The position numbers were made by a program, and so were the translations under genes. Shown in pieces: positions 9,626-18,112 of a DNA stretch of 64,000 nucleotides (position 1 is the first letter of the stretch; the number at the start of each line of letters is the position of its first letter). The notes under the pieces are model-generated. The model had not been told where the DNA came from and searched no databases. It was given only the letters and a program-made list of their open reading frames with translations. The stretch is from Betaproteobacteria bacterium (GTDB taxonomy: Bacteria; Pseudomonadota; Gammaproteobacteria; Burkholderiales; WYBJ01), in contig WHTS01000007.1 in assembly GCA_009377585.1 (NCBI GenBank), forward strand, positions 1 to 64,000, written 5' to 3'.

Positions 9626-10765
9626 CTACAGCAGCACCAGGTTGTCGCGGTGGATCAGCTCGGGCTCGTCGACATAGCCCAGGCGGGCCTCGATCGCGCT
9701 CGAGGGCGTACGCAGGATGCGGCCGGTATCGGCGGCCCCGTAGTTGATGAGTCCGCGCGCGATTTCGCTGCCGTCGGGCGCGATGCAGCTCACCAGGGCG
9801 CCGCGATCGAATTCCCCTTCGAGCGCATGCACGCCGATCGGCAACAGGCTCTTGCCGTCGATACGCAGGGCCTTCGCCGCGCCGGCATCGAGATGCAGCC
9901 GCCCGTATACCATCAGGTTGTCCGCGAGCCATTGCTTGCGCGCCGCCAGGCTCTCGCGCTCCGCCTGCAGCAGCGAGCCGATGTGCTCGCCGCCTGCGAG
10001 CCGCAGCAGCACCTCGGGCTCTCGCCCCGATGCGATCAAGGTATGCGCGCCGCTGCGAGCGGCGCGCTTGGCCGCCAGCACCTTGGTGAGCATGCCGCCG
10101 CGCCCCAGCTCGCTGCCTGCGCCACCGGCCATGGTCTCGAGCTCGGCTGCGCCGGCGCGCGCATGTCGCAGCAGCTCGGCATCGGGCTGCCGGCGCGGAT
10201 CCGCGGTGAAGAGTCCCGCCTGGTCGGTGAGGATCACCAGCAGGTCGGCCTCGACCAGGTTGGTGACGAGCGCCCCCAGGGTATCGTTGTCGCCGAAACG
10301 GATCTCGTCCGTCGCCACCGTGTCGTTCTCGTTGATGACCGGAACGACGCGCAAGCGCAGCAACGTCGATAGCGTCGAGCGCGCGTTGAGATAGCGCTTG
10401 CGATCGGCCAGATCCGCGTGCGTCAACAGCACCTGAGCCGTGTGCAGGTCGTGGCGGCGGAAGCAGGATTCGTAGACCTGCACCAGCCCCATCTGGCCAA
10501 CGGCCGCGGCGGCCTGCAGCTCATGGATCGATTTCGGCCGCCGCTGCCAGCCCAATCGGCTCATCCCTTCGGCGATCGCGCCGCTCGATACCAGGACCAC
10601 TTCGCGCCCGGCGAGCGTCAGGCGCGCGATCTGATCGGCCCACGCGGCAATGGCCGCCTGATCGAGGCCGCGCCCCTCGTTGGTGAGCAGGCTGCTGCCG
10701 ATCTTGACCACCAGGCGGCGCGCTGCCTGCAGCAGCGCCGATGATTCTGCGGCGGCGGGATTCAT
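9626..10765 (-). CDS. proB: Glutamate 5-kinase
   Basis: First enzyme of proline synthesis: phosphorylates L-glutamate with ATP to glutamyl 5-phosphate, and is usually feedback-inhibited by proline. The 379-residue protein has the amino-acid kinase domain ([46 protein letters not shown]) and a C-terminal PUA domain (from about residue 285), as in E. coli. Its start overlaps the obgE stop (4-bp ATGA type), so the two are translationally coupled. proA is not in the window. Confidence 0.97.
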   Translation of the reverse strand: MNPAAAESSALLQAARRLVVKIGSSLLTNEGRGLDQAAIAAWADQIARLTLAGREVVLVSSGAIAEGMSRLGWQRRPKSIHELQAAAAVGQMGLVQVYESCFRRHDLHTAQVLLTHADLADRKRYLNARSTLSTLLRLRVVPVINENDTVATDEIRFGDNDTLGALVTNLVEADLLVILTDQAGLFTADPRRQPDAELLRHARAGAAELETMAGGAGSELGRGGMLTKVLAAKRAARSGAHTLIASGREPEVLLRLAGGEHIGSLLQAERESLAARKQWLADNLMVYGRLHLDAGAAKALRIDGKSLLPIGVHALEGEFDRGALVSCIAPDGSEIARGLINYGAADTGRILRTPSSAIEARLGYVDEPELIHRDNLVLL

Positions 10766-11790
10766 TGCTCGCTCTGGCGTTGTTCGAGCGCGAGGTGCTC
10801 GCCCAAGGCGTTCACGAGATCCGTGCAGCCTGCGCCGCTCAGCGCGGAAATGGCGAATACCGGCCCGCGCCAGCGCAGTCGCTTGACGATGCGCTCGACG
10901 GCCGCGCTCCGCTCCGATTCCGGCATGAGGTCGAGCTTGTTCAACACCAGCCAGCGGGGTTTTTGGTAGAGCGCCGGATCGTACTTCTTCAACTCTGCCG
11001 CAAGCGCCCGGGCGTCGCGCACAGGATCGGCATCGGGCACCAGCGGCACGGCGTCGATGAGGTGCAGGAGCAGGCGTGTGCGGCTCAAGTGGCGCAGGAA
11101 CCGGTGGCCGAGCCCGGCGCCTTCGGCCGCGCCCTCGATCAACCCCGGGATGTCGGCCACCACGAAACTTTGCGAGGGCCCGACTCGCACGACGCCCAGG
11201 TTCGGCGAGAGCGTCGTGAAAGGATAATCGGCCACTTTGGGCCGAGCCGCCGAGATGCGGCGTATGAGACTCGATTTCCCGGCGTTGGGCATTCCGAGCA
11301 GGCCCACGTCGGCCAGCACCCTGAGCTCGAGCGCGAGAACGCGCGATTCGCCCGCCTGTGCGGGGGTCGACTGGCGCGGCGCGCGGTTGGTGCTCGACTT
11401 GAAGTTGAGATTGCCGAGTCCGCCGGCACCGCCGCGCGCCAGCAGCGATTTCTGCCCGTCGGTGGCCAGATCGGCGATCCGCTCTCCGCTCTCCGCATCG
11501 GTGATCACCGTGCCGACGGGCATGCGCAGCACGACATCCTCGGCACCACGGCCGTTGCAGTCCGCGCCTCGGCCCCGCTCCCCGTCGCGTGCGCGGTGGA
11601 TGCGTGCATAGCGGAATTCGACCAGCGTATTGATATTGCGGTCGGCGAGCGCGTAGATGCTGCCCCCGGCGCCTCCGTCGCCGCCATCCGGGCCCCCGCG
11701 CGGTATATATTTCTCGCGGCGGAAGCTGACGGCCCCATTGCCGCCCTTGCCGGCATGGATCTCGATGCGCGCTTCGTCGAAGAACTTCAT
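10762..11790 (-). CDS. obgE: Obg family GTPase, ribosome assembly
   Basis: An essential GTPase that binds the large ribosomal subunit and links its assembly to growth and stress. The N-terminal glycine-rich Obg fold starts [20 protein letters not shown]. The G domain has the P-loop GMPNAGKSS, the switch motif [11 protein letters not shown] and the NKLDLM specificity motif. The protein is 342 residues; an upstream in-frame ATG at 11811 lies inside the terminator region and is unlikely. It follows rplU-rpmA in the order common in proteobacteria, but a strong intrinsic terminator separates it from rpmA. Confidence 0.97.
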   Translation of the reverse strand: MKFFDEARIEIHAGKGGNGAVSFRREKYIPRGGPDGGDGGAGGSIYALADRNINTLVEFRYARIHRARDGERGRGADCNGRGAEDVVLRMPVGTVITDAESGERIADLATDGQKSLLARGGAGGLGNLNFKSSTNRAPRQSTPAQAGESRVLALELRVLADVGLLGMPNAGKSSLIRRISAARPKVADYPFTTLSPNLGVVRVGPSQSFVVADIPGLIEGAAEGAGLGHRFLRHLSRTRLLLHLIDAVPLVPDADPVRDARALAAELKKYDPALYQKPRWLVLNKLDLMPESERSAAVERIVKRLRWRGPVFAISALSGAGCTDLVNALGEHLALEQRQSEQ

Positions 11791-11807
11791 GTCTAGGGTC
11801 CCCGCAA

Positions 11808-11843
11808 ACAAAAAAGCCCTGCCGCTCGAGACAGGGCTTTTAC
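11808..11843 (-). terminator. Intrinsic terminator after rplU-rpmA
   Basis: On the minus strand, AAAAGCCCTG and CAGGGCTTTT form a 10-bp stem around an 11-base loop, followed by more Ts. It lies between the rpmA stop and the obgE start, so it should end or attenuate ribosomal-protein transcription and limit read-through into obgE-proB. Confidence 0.9.
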
Positions 11844-11857
11844 GGTGGCATGCGCGG

Positions 11858-12115
11858 CTAGACCGGGACGATGCTCACGATGCGGTGATTGGAAGGCCCG
11901 CGCTGACCGAAGAGCACCGTGCCCGTGATCCGCGCATAGAGCGTATGGTCGCGTCCCATGCCGACGTTGCTGCCCGGGTGTACCCGCGTGCCGCGCTGGC
12001 GCACCAGGATGCTGCCGGCCGAGACCAGCTGGCCGCCGAAGCGCTTGACACCCAGGCGCTTGGATTCGGAATCGCGGCCATTGCGCGAACTGCCGCCTGC
12101 CTTCTTGTGTGCCAT
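11858..12115 (-). CDS. rpmA: 50S ribosomal protein L27
   Basis: An 85-residue protein that reaches the peptidyl transferase centre with its N-terminal tail. It starts [20 protein letters not shown], with the usual [16 protein letters not shown] and [11 protein letters not shown] segments. The N-terminus is that of proteobacteria, with no cleaved extension. It lies 18 bp after rplU and is followed by an intrinsic terminator. Confidence 0.98.
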   Translation of the reverse strand: MAHKKAGGSSRNGRDSESKRLGVKRFGGQLVSAGSILVRQRGTRVHPGSNVGMGRDHTLYARITGTVLFGQRGPSNHRIVSIVPV

Positions 12116-12133
12116 GTGCCCGAGCCTCGAATG

Positions 12134-12448
12134 CTAGTTGGTATCGATCGAATCGATCCGGATCTCGGTGTACGGCTGCCGATGACCCTGTGACTTGCGA
12201 TAGTGCTTGCGCCGGCGCATCTTGAAGATACGCACCTTGTCGCCCTTGCCCTGGCTCAGAACCGTGGCCTTGACCGCGGCGCCGGACACGAGCGGTGCGC
12301 CGATCGTGACGTCGTCGCCCTGACCGACCATGAGGACTTCGGCAATCACCATTTCGGCTCCCGCTTCGGCGTCGAGCTTTTCGACCCGCAGCGATTGCCC
12401 GGCGCTCACCCGGTATTGTTTGCCACCTGTCTTGATCACTGCGTACAT
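12134..12448 (-). CDS. rplU: 50S ribosomal protein L21
   Basis: A 104-residue early-assembly protein of the large subunit that binds 23S rRNA. It has the [14 protein letters not shown] start and the basic [16 protein letters not shown] segment of L21. It is the first gene of the rplU-rpmA operon, with a good sigma-70 promoter 30-60 bp upstream. Confidence 0.98.
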   Translation of the reverse strand: MYAVIKTGGKQYRVSAGQSLRVEKLDAEAGAEMVIAEVLMVGQGDDVTIGAPLVSGAAVKATVLSQGKGDKVRIFKMRRRKHYRKSQGHRQPYTEIRIDSIDTN

Positions 12449-12476
12449 GGGGGAACGCCCGCCCGAAAAGGCCGAA

Positions 12477-12506
12477 AGTATACAAGGGCCACGCGTCGAT
12501 GGTCAA
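12477..12506 (-). promoter_or_regulatory. Sigma-70 promoter of rplU-rpmA
   Basis: On the minus strand, TTGACC (12501-12506) and TATACT (12477-12482) are separated by 18 bp. They lie about 30 bp before the rplU start, inside the 167-bp gap shared with the divergent ispB. Confidence 0.8.
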
Positions 12507-12615
12507 ACTCCAGACCAGCGTTCGAGGCAAATCGCGGCGGCGGTCACGGCGCGGCGGCGGCGCAAAATTGCTATCATCGCGGCGATTCGCCTCCCTCGCG
12601 CCCTGCCGCAAACCC

Positions 12616-13584
12616 GTGCCCATAGAGACCATTCGCGCCCGTATCGCTGCCGATATGCAAGCGGTCGATAGCGTCATTCGAGCCAGCCTGCACTCGGAGG
12701 TCGCGCTCGTTCGGCAGGTGGCCGAGCACATCATCGCGGGCGGCGGCAAGCGCCTGCGGCCCGCGCTCGTGATTCTTTCGGCGGGCGCATTCGGCCATCA
12801 GGGCGATGCCCATCATCGCCTGGCGGCGATCATCGAGTTCATTCACACCGCAACCCTGCTGCACGACGACGTCGTGGACGAATCGTCGCTACGCCGCGGC
12901 CGCGCGACCTCGAACGCGCTGTTCGGCAATGCGGCGAGCGTGCTCGTGGGCGATTTTCTGTATTCCCGCGCGTTTCAGATGATGGTGACGGTCGGCAACA
13001 TGCGGGTGATGGAAGTGCTCGCCGACGCGACCAACATGATCGCCGAAGGCGAGGTGCTGCAGCTCATGAACTGTCACAACGCGGATGTCGACGAAGCGGG
13101 TTACCTGCGCGTGATCCGCTGCAAGACGGCGAAGCTGTTCGAAGCGGCAACGCGGCTGGGCGCAGTCGTCAGCGCAGCGGGGCGGGCGGACGAGGAAGCG
13201 ATGGCCGCCTACGGCATGCATCTCGGAACCGCGTTCCAGCTGATCGACGATGTGCTCGACTACTCGGGCAGCGCCGCCGAAATGGGCAAGAATGTCGGCG
13301 ACGACCTGGGTGAAGGCAAACCGACGCTGCCGCTGATCCATGCCATGCGGCATGGATCCCCGTCCGCTGCTGCCCAGGTTCGCGAAGCCATCGAGCGGGG
13401 CGGGATCGAAGATTTGGGCGCCGTGCTCGATGCGATTCGCCATAGCGGCGCGCTCGAGTACACCCGGACCCAGGCGGAGGCGCAAGCGCGCATCGCATGC
13501 GACGCGATATGCCACCTGCCGCGTTCAAAACACCTGGATACTCTGCTAGAATTGGCCCGGTTCGCGGTCGAACGAAATTTCTGA
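12616..13584 (+). CDS. ispB: Octaprenyl diphosphate synthase (polyprenyl synthetase)
   Basis: Extends farnesyl diphosphate with isopentenyl units to make the ubiquinone side chain. Both Asp-rich motifs are present: LLHDDVVDESSLRRG (first) and LIDDVLDYSG (second), with GGGKRLRPALV upstream of them. I use the GTG at 12616 (MPIETIRARIAAD), which gives 322 residues, the usual IspB length. An in-frame ATG at 12499 would run through the rplU promoter. IspB divergent from rplU is a common proteobacterial arrangement. Confidence 0.93.
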   Translation: MPIETIRARIAADMQAVDSVIRASLHSEVALVRQVAEHIIAGGGKRLRPALVILSAGAFGHQGDAHHRLAAIIEFIHTATLLHDDVVDESSLRRGRATSNALFGNAASVLVGDFLYSRAFQMMVTVGNMRVMEVLADATNMIAEGEVLQLMNCHNADVDEAGYLRVIRCKTAKLFEAATRLGAVVSAAGRADEEAMAAYGMHLGTAFQLIDDVLDYSGSAAEMGKNVGDDLGEGKPTLPLIHAMRHGSPSAAAQVREAIERGGIEDLGAVLDAIRHSGALEYTRTQAEAQARIACDAICHLPRSKHLDTLLELARFAVERNF

Positions 13585-13683
13585 GCACTCGCGTTCAGCG
13601 AGCTCGGGCCGGCAGGCTACAGGCGCGCGGTGATCCCGCGCGTTTTCGCTTGCTGCCCAGTTCCTGCTGCAAGCGGCGGCAGT

Positions 13684-13760
13684 CGGGGTGTAGCGCAGCC
13701 TGGTAGCGCACTGCGTTCGGGACGCAGTGGTCGGAGGTTCAAATCCTCTCACCCCGACCA
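13684..13760 (+). tRNA. tRNA-Pro(CGG)
   Basis: A 77-nt cloverleaf. The acceptor CGGGGTG pairs with CACCCCG, the D stem is GCGC/GCGC, and the anticodon stem is CTGCG/CGCAG with loop TTCGGGA. The anticodon CGG is at 13718-13720 and reads CCG. The T arm is GGAGG-TTCAAAT-CCTCT. The 3' CCA is encoded. No other tRNA was found in the window. Confidence 0.97.
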
Positions 13761-13796
13761 TTTCATCGGTCCGCTGCCGGGCGCGGCGAGAAGCAT

Positions 13797-13830
13797 GGGA
13801 TAATGCCACGGGATAATGCCACGGGATAAT
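13797..13830. repeat. 13-bp tandem repeat, about 2.6 copies
   Basis: GGGATAATGCCAC is present at 13797-13809 and 13810-13822, followed by a partial GGGATAAT. It lies just after the tRNA, before the PP0621-type gene. No function is visible. Confidence 0.8.
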
Positions 13831-13877
13831 TGCAGGGCCCGTTGCCGCGGCGTGTCCGCTCGTCTCGAGGCGGAATC

Positions 13878-14102
13878 TTGACCAAGATACTTCTGATCGT
13901 TGCGGTAATCGCGGTCGTCTACTTCGTCATGCGCGGCTACGCGCGCAGCCTTGCCGCCAAGCCGCCCGCGAATTCCCCCGGGCGGGACGACGACATGGTT
14001 CGATGCCGGCATTGCGACGTCCACCTGCCTCGCGGCGAAAGCGTGCGCGCCGGCAGTTATTTCTACTGTTCCGAGGAACACCAGAAGCTGCATGGGCCCT
14101 GA
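13878..14102 (+). CDS. PP0621 family small membrane/zinc-finger-like protein
   Basis: A 74-residue protein with one N-terminal transmembrane helix (ILLIVAVIAVVYFVM) and a C-terminal segment with two Cys pairs (MVRCRHCDVHLP and SYFYCSEEHQKLH), which looks like a small metal-binding finger. This matches the PP0621 type found directly before pilS-pilR in many beta- and gammaproteobacteria. I chose the TTG at 13878 (MTKILLIV), which has GAGGCGGA a few bases upstream; an ATG at 13830 would add 16 residues. It overlaps pilS by 11 bp, so they are co-expressed. Function unknown. Confidence 0.82.
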   Translation: MTKILLIVAVIAVVYFVMRGYARSLAAKPPANSPGRDDDMVRCRHCDVHLPRGESVRAGSYFYCSEEHQKLHGP

Positions 14103-15741
14103 CGCGAGTCGCGACTTGTCGTCCCCCCTAGAGCTTTCCCCGGCTGGGCTTGCGGCGGCGGTGCCCAGTCAGTTCAGCGTCTCGCACTGGGGCTCGCTCA
14201 GGTTCTTCAACGCCTATCGCGTTGCGGTGGCGTTGTTGATGTTCGCCGCCGCCGGATCTTTCGGCGATACCACCTTCCTGGGCGCGGCGGATCGCGCCGC
14301 CTTCTTTTCCCTCAGCTTCGGTTACGTCCTGTTCGGCTTGTTCTGCTTCGTTCCGGCTCGTTTGCGCCGGCCCGATCTGGACTGGCAGCTTACCGTGCAA
14401 GTGACGGGCGACATCGTCTTCATCGTCTCGATGATGCACTTGAGCGGCGGAATCGTGAGCGGCGTGGGGCTGTTGCTGCTGGCAGTGCTCGCGGGCGCGG
14501 GCCTCATCAGCCGCGGTCGCCTGACGCTGTTCTACGCCTCGCTCGCGAGCATTGCGGTGCTCTTGCAGCACACCTATCAAGTCCTCGCCTCGGATGCCGT
14601 AGGCAGCCAATACATCCAGGCGGGATTTCTTTCCACCGGGTTCTTCGCCACCGCCTGGGTGGCGCACGTCCTCGCCAGCTACACCGTGCAAAGCGAGCGG
14701 CTTGCGGCGCAGCGCGAGGTCGATCTCGCCAACATGGCCGAGGTCAACCAGCTGGTCATCCGCGACATGGATACGGGGGTGGTGGTGATCGACGCCGAAG
14801 GTCGCATCCGCAGCCGCAATGCGAAAGCGGAAAGCCTGCTCGGACCGTTCGATTCCGACCAGGTGGAAAATACCTTGCGCAACCGCGCGCCCGCGCTGGC
14901 GGGCCGGATCGCCCGTTGGCGCGAAAAATCCGCCGCCGATCGGGAACCGGCCACCACGCTGATTGCGGGCAAGCCCGTGAGCGTGCGCTTCGTTCCGGTC
15001 GGTCGGGACGCAAGCGTCGGCGCGGTGCTGTTCCTCGAGGATCTGACCCGTGTTCAGGCCCAGGCACGGCAGATGAAGCTCGCCTCCCTGGGGCGCTTGA
15101 CCGCGAACATCGCCCACGAGATCCGAAATCCGCTCTCGGCCATCAGCCATGCCACCGAGCTGCTGCAGGAGGAGACGGGGCTCAACGATACCGCCTCTCG
15201 CCTGCTGAGCATCATTCACGACAACACCCAGCGGCTCGATCGCATGGTGCAGGATGTGCTCAAGCTCAATCGGCGCGACCGCGCGCACACCGAACACTTC
15301 TCTGTCGCCGACTTCCTGCGCACCTTCGCGCAGCAGTTCTGCAGCATCGAGCGCATCGATGTACAGGTCCTGCGGCTGGAGATTGCGCTCGAGGCCGCGG
15401 TCAGCTTCGACCGCAGCCATCTCAACCAGGTGATGTGGAATCTGTGCCGCAACGCGCTGCGCTATTGCCGGGGCCTTCCGGGCAGCATAGTCGTTCGGGT
15501 CGACCATGGCGCCCGCGCCGATAGAGTAAGATTGAGCGTGATCGACGATGGCCCGGGCATCGCGGCGCAGTACCGCGTGCACTTGTTCGAGCCGTTCTTC
15601 ACCACGGTCGCGACCGGTACGGGGCTTGGTTTGTATATCGCCCGCGAGGTATGCGAGGCGAACGGCGCGTCGCTGGAATATGTCGAATCGGCGGCTGGAG
15701 GGCATTTCTGCGTGGAGTGTCGGAGAGTCGAACCTGTCTGA
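14092..15741 (+). CDS. pilS: Sensor histidine kinase PilS-type
   Basis: The membrane sensor of a two-component pair that normally controls sigma-54-dependent type IV pilin transcription. About six hydrophobic helices span residues 30-200. A PAS-like region follows (MDTGVVVIDAEGRI). The HisKA box IAHEIRNPLSA has His342 as the phospho-acceptor. The ATPase domain has N (NLCRNALRY), G1 (DDGPGI) and G2 (GTGLGLYIA) boxes. The length is 549 residues. pilR follows 16 bp downstream. The pilin genes it would control are not in the window, so the pilus role rests on synteny and domain order. Confidence 0.9.
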   Translation: MGPDASRDLSSPLELSPAGLAAAVPSQFSVSHWGSLRFFNAYRVAVALLMFAAAGSFGDTTFLGAADRAAFFSLSFGYVLFGLFCFVPARLRRPDLDWQLTVQVTGDIVFIVSMMHLSGGIVSGVGLLLLAVLAGAGLISRGRLTLFYASLASIAVLLQHTYQVLASDAVGSQYIQAGFLSTGFFATAWVAHVLASYTVQSERLAAQREVDLANMAEVNQLVIRDMDTGVVVIDAEGRIRSRNAKAESLLGPFDSDQVENTLRNRAPALAGRIARWREKSAADREPATTLIAGKPVSVRFVPVGRDASVGAVLFLEDLTRVQAQARQMKLASLGRLTANIAHEIRNPLSAISHATELLQEETGLNDTASRLLSIIHDNTQRLDRMVQDVLKLNRRDRAHTEHFSVADFLRTFAQQFCSIERIDVQVLRLEIALEAAVSFDRSHLNQVMWNLCRNALRYCRGLPGSIVVRVDHGARADRVRLSVIDDGPGIAAQYRVHLFEPFFTTVATGTGLGLYIAREVCEANGASLEYVESAAGGHFCVECRRVEPV

Positions 15742-15757
15742 TTCGGATTCGCGCCCA

Positions 15758-17131
15758 ATGAGTGCTCGTGTCCTGGTGGTCGACGACGAGGCGGACATTC
15801 GCGAGCTGCTGTCCATGACGCTCACGCGCATGGGGTTGAGCGTGGACGCGGCGGGAACCGGCTTCGAAGCCGAGCAGTTCCTGCAGCGCAGCCGATACGA
15901 TCTGTGCCTCACCGACATGCGCTTGCCCGACGGCGACGGGCTCGATCTGCTCGAGCATGTCAACCGTCATTATCCGAACACGCCGGTTGCGGTCATAACG
16001 GCGTTCGGCAGTGCGGAGAATGCGGTCGCCGCCCTCAAGGCGGGGGCCTTCGACTATATTGCCAAGCCGGTCGCGCTCAACCAGTTGCGCGCGCTGGTGC
16101 AATCGGCGCTCAAGTTGCCGCCCGCTGCCGACAAGGGCCGGAAGGGCGGCGGGACGGAAAGTCCGAATCCGGCTTATCCCGAACTGCTCGGCGAATCGCC
16201 GCTCATGCAGCAGACGCGGGCGGTAATCGCCAAGCTCGCCCGCAGCCAGGCGCCCATCCACGTGCGAGGCGAATCGGGCAGCGGCAAGGAGTTGGCCGCG
16301 CGCCTGATCCATCTGCACGGCCCGCGCCGGGATAAGCCGTTCGTACCGGTCAACTGCGGCGCCATCCCGGAATCGCTGATGGAAAGCGAGTTCTTCGGCT
16401 ATCGCAAGGGCGCGTTCACCGGCGCCGATGCCGACCGCGACGGCTTTTTCCAGGCGGCCAGCAGTGGCACGCTATTCCTCGACGAGGTCGCCGAGCTCCC
16501 GGTCTCGATGCAGGTGAAACTGCTGCGCGCGATCCAGGAAAAGAAGGTTCGCAAAGTCGGTTCCACGCAGGAGGAGCCGGCGGATGTGCGCATCATCAGC
16601 GCGACCCATCAGAATCTGAGCGAATGCGCGGAAGCGGGCAAGTTCCGGCAGGACCTCTACTACCGGTTGAACGTGATCGAGCTCAAGATGCCCGCGCTGC
16701 GGGAAATCCCCGAAGACATTCCCCTGCTGGCCGAATTGATCCTGGTAAGGCTCGACGCCGGCGCCGCAGACCGTCCCGCGACGCTCTCCCAGGGCGCTTT
16801 GCGGGCGCTGCAGTCCTATTCCTTTCCGGGCAACGTGCGCGAGCTGGAGAATGTGCTGGAACGCGCGCTCGCCTTGAGCACATCCGAAGCCATCGAGGCG
16901 TCGGATCTGCAGCTTTCGCAGCCGACGGCGGCGGCGGTTGCGGCCGGCTCGGCGCCCATGAACCTGCAGGACCATCTCGACCGGGTCGAGCGCGAAGCGA
17001 TTCTCGATGCGCTCGAACGAACGCGCTTCAACCGCACCGCGGCCGCGAAGCTGCTGGGCATCACGTTCCGGGCATTGCGCTACCGCATGGCGCGCCTCGG
17101 ACTCAACGAAGAGCTCGAGCCCAAGCTCTGA
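15758..17131 (+). CDS. pilR: Sigma-54-dependent response regulator PilR-type
   Basis: An NtrC-family activator of 457 residues. The receiver domain has the acidic pair (VVDDEAD) and the phospho-acceptor Asp53 (LTDMRLPDG). The AAA+ domain has Walker A GESGSGKE, the GAFTGA loop that contacts sigma-54, and a Walker B-type TLFLDEVAEL. A Fis-type helix-turn-helix ends the protein (NRTAAAKLLGITFRALRYRM). The start MSARVLVVDDE matches the family; the longer ORF upstream is inside pilS. PilS should phosphorylate it. Confidence 0.93.
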   Translation: MSARVLVVDDEADIRELLSMTLTRMGLSVDAAGTGFEAEQFLQRSRYDLCLTDMRLPDGDGLDLLEHVNRHYPNTPVAVITAFGSAENAVAALKAGAFDYIAKPVALNQLRALVQSALKLPPAADKGRKGGGTESPNPAYPELLGESPLMQQTRAVIAKLARSQAPIHVRGESGSGKELAARLIHLHGPRRDKPFVPVNCGAIPESLMESEFFGYRKGAFTGADADRDGFFQAASSGTLFLDEVAELPVSMQVKLLRAIQEKKVRKVGSTQEEPADVRIISATHQNLSECAEAGKFRQDLYYRLNVIELKMPALREIPEDIPLLAELILVRLDAGAADRPATLSQGALRALQSYSFPGNVRELENVLERALALSTSEAIEASDLQLSQPTAAAVAAGSAPMNLQDHLDRVEREAILDALERTRFNRTAAAKLLGITFRALRYRMARLGLNEELEPKL

Positions 17132-17322
17132 GCGGCAGGATCGGAGCCCGATTTTAACTTGGCCCGAATCCAAGCCCATGCATCGAGTTGGAGTTTGCCG
17201 CGGCCGTTCGGACCGACCACGCCGATGCGCTCGCCGGGGCTTGTGGCGGCGCAGATCGCAGTGCAAGTCGTGAGCTAGCCGTGCCCGCGCGCCGCCCCCT
17301 GGTTGCCCCTCGGCGCTTGCGC

Positions 17323-17865
17323 ATGAACGCGGGCGGCTGGCTCGTCGGCGCGCGGCGCATCGAGTCGCCGAACTGCGACCAGCGCCCGAACGCCACTGCG
17401 CTCGAGCTGATCGTGATCCACGGCATCAGCCTGCCTCCGGGGGAGTTCGGCGGCGATCACGTCGAGCGGCTTTTCACCAATACGCTCGATCCCGCAGCGC
17501 ATCCGTACTTCCGTGCACTTCAGGAACTACGGGTGTCGGCCCACTTCCTCGTTCGCCGCGATGGCGAGCTGGTGCAATTCGTTTCCTGCCTTCGACGCGC
17601 ATGGCACGCGGGAGCGTCCTGCTGGCGCGGCCGCAGCGCGTGCAACGACTATTCCATCGGCATCGAGTTCGAGGGTGCCGACGACGTTGCCTACGAAGCC
17701 GCGCAATACCGCGCAGGGACAGCGTTGATCACCGCCTTGCGGGCGGCCTATCCGATCCGGGGAATCGCCGGTCACTGCCATGTCGCGCCCGGGCGCAAGA
17801 CCGATCCCGGGGCATGTTTCGACTGGTCTGCGTTGCGTCAGCCCGCCGAGCTCTTCGAGCACTGA
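17323..17865 (+). CDS. ampD: 1,6-anhydro-N-acetylmuramyl-L-alanine amidase
   Basis: A cytosolic zinc amidase that removes the peptide from anhydro-muropeptides during peptidoglycan recycling, downstream of lytic transglycosylases such as the two in this window. Zinc ligands are visible: LIVIHGISLPPG (first His) and GHCHVAPGRKTDPG (second His and Asp). The SIGIEFEG strand carries the conserved Glu. The start at 17323 (MNAGGWLVGARRIESPNCDQRP without its last residues) gives 180 residues, close to E. coli AmpD. Low AmpD activity usually induces AmpC; no ampC or ampR is here. Confidence 0.94.
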   Translation: MNAGGWLVGARRIESPNCDQRPNATALELIVIHGISLPPGEFGGDHVERLFTNTLDPAAHPYFRALQELRVSAHFLVRRDGELVQFVSCLRRAWHAGASCWRGRSACNDYSIGIEFEGADDVAYEAAQYRAGTALITALRAAYPIRGIAGHCHVAPGRKTDPGACFDWSALRQPAELFEH

Positions 17866-17970
17866 GCGTCGTCGCACGGGCTTCATGGCCCGCGCGCTCT
17901 CCCGCCTCTCCATCCGTGTGCGATCTGCGCAACGCCGCCGCAGGGCCTGCCCGCGTGCCTGCGGAATCTG

Positions 17971-17998
17971 TTGACAACGCTTTCGCAGCTACTACAAT
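17971..17998 (+). promoter_or_regulatory. Sigma-70 promoter of nrdAB
   Basis: TTGACA (17971-17976) matches consensus. TACAAT (17993-17998) follows after 16 bp. The start of transcription would be near 18005, leaving a leader of about 110 nt before nrdA. The -10 box lies inside the upstream NrdR box. Confidence 0.85.
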
Positions 17999-18035
17999 TA
18001 GTTCAACCTTCGAGTCGAGCCACAACATATAGTGG
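17989..18035 (+). promoter_or_regulatory. Two NrdR boxes upstream of nrdA
   Basis: The NrdR consensus is acaCWAtATaTWGtgt. The downstream box, with core CAACATATAG at 18023-18032, matches closely. The upstream box, with core CTACAATTAG at 17992-18001, is weaker. They are 31 bp apart, the three-turn spacing usual for cooperative NrdR binding, and the upstream one covers the -10 box. This predicts repression by NrdR-dATP/ATP. nrdR itself is outside the window. Confidence 0.78.
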
Positions 18036-18112
18036 TTTTTCTGCTTCGGCTCACGTAAGTCCTTCGCTTTACAAAAATAAGTAGATAAAGCACCCGCCCA
18101 AGGAGACCGCAC

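Noticed and set aside
12499-12615. N-terminal extension of ispB from ATG 12499
   Set aside because: It covers the rplU promoter and gives an Arg-rich stretch unlike homologues; GTG 12616 gives the standard length.
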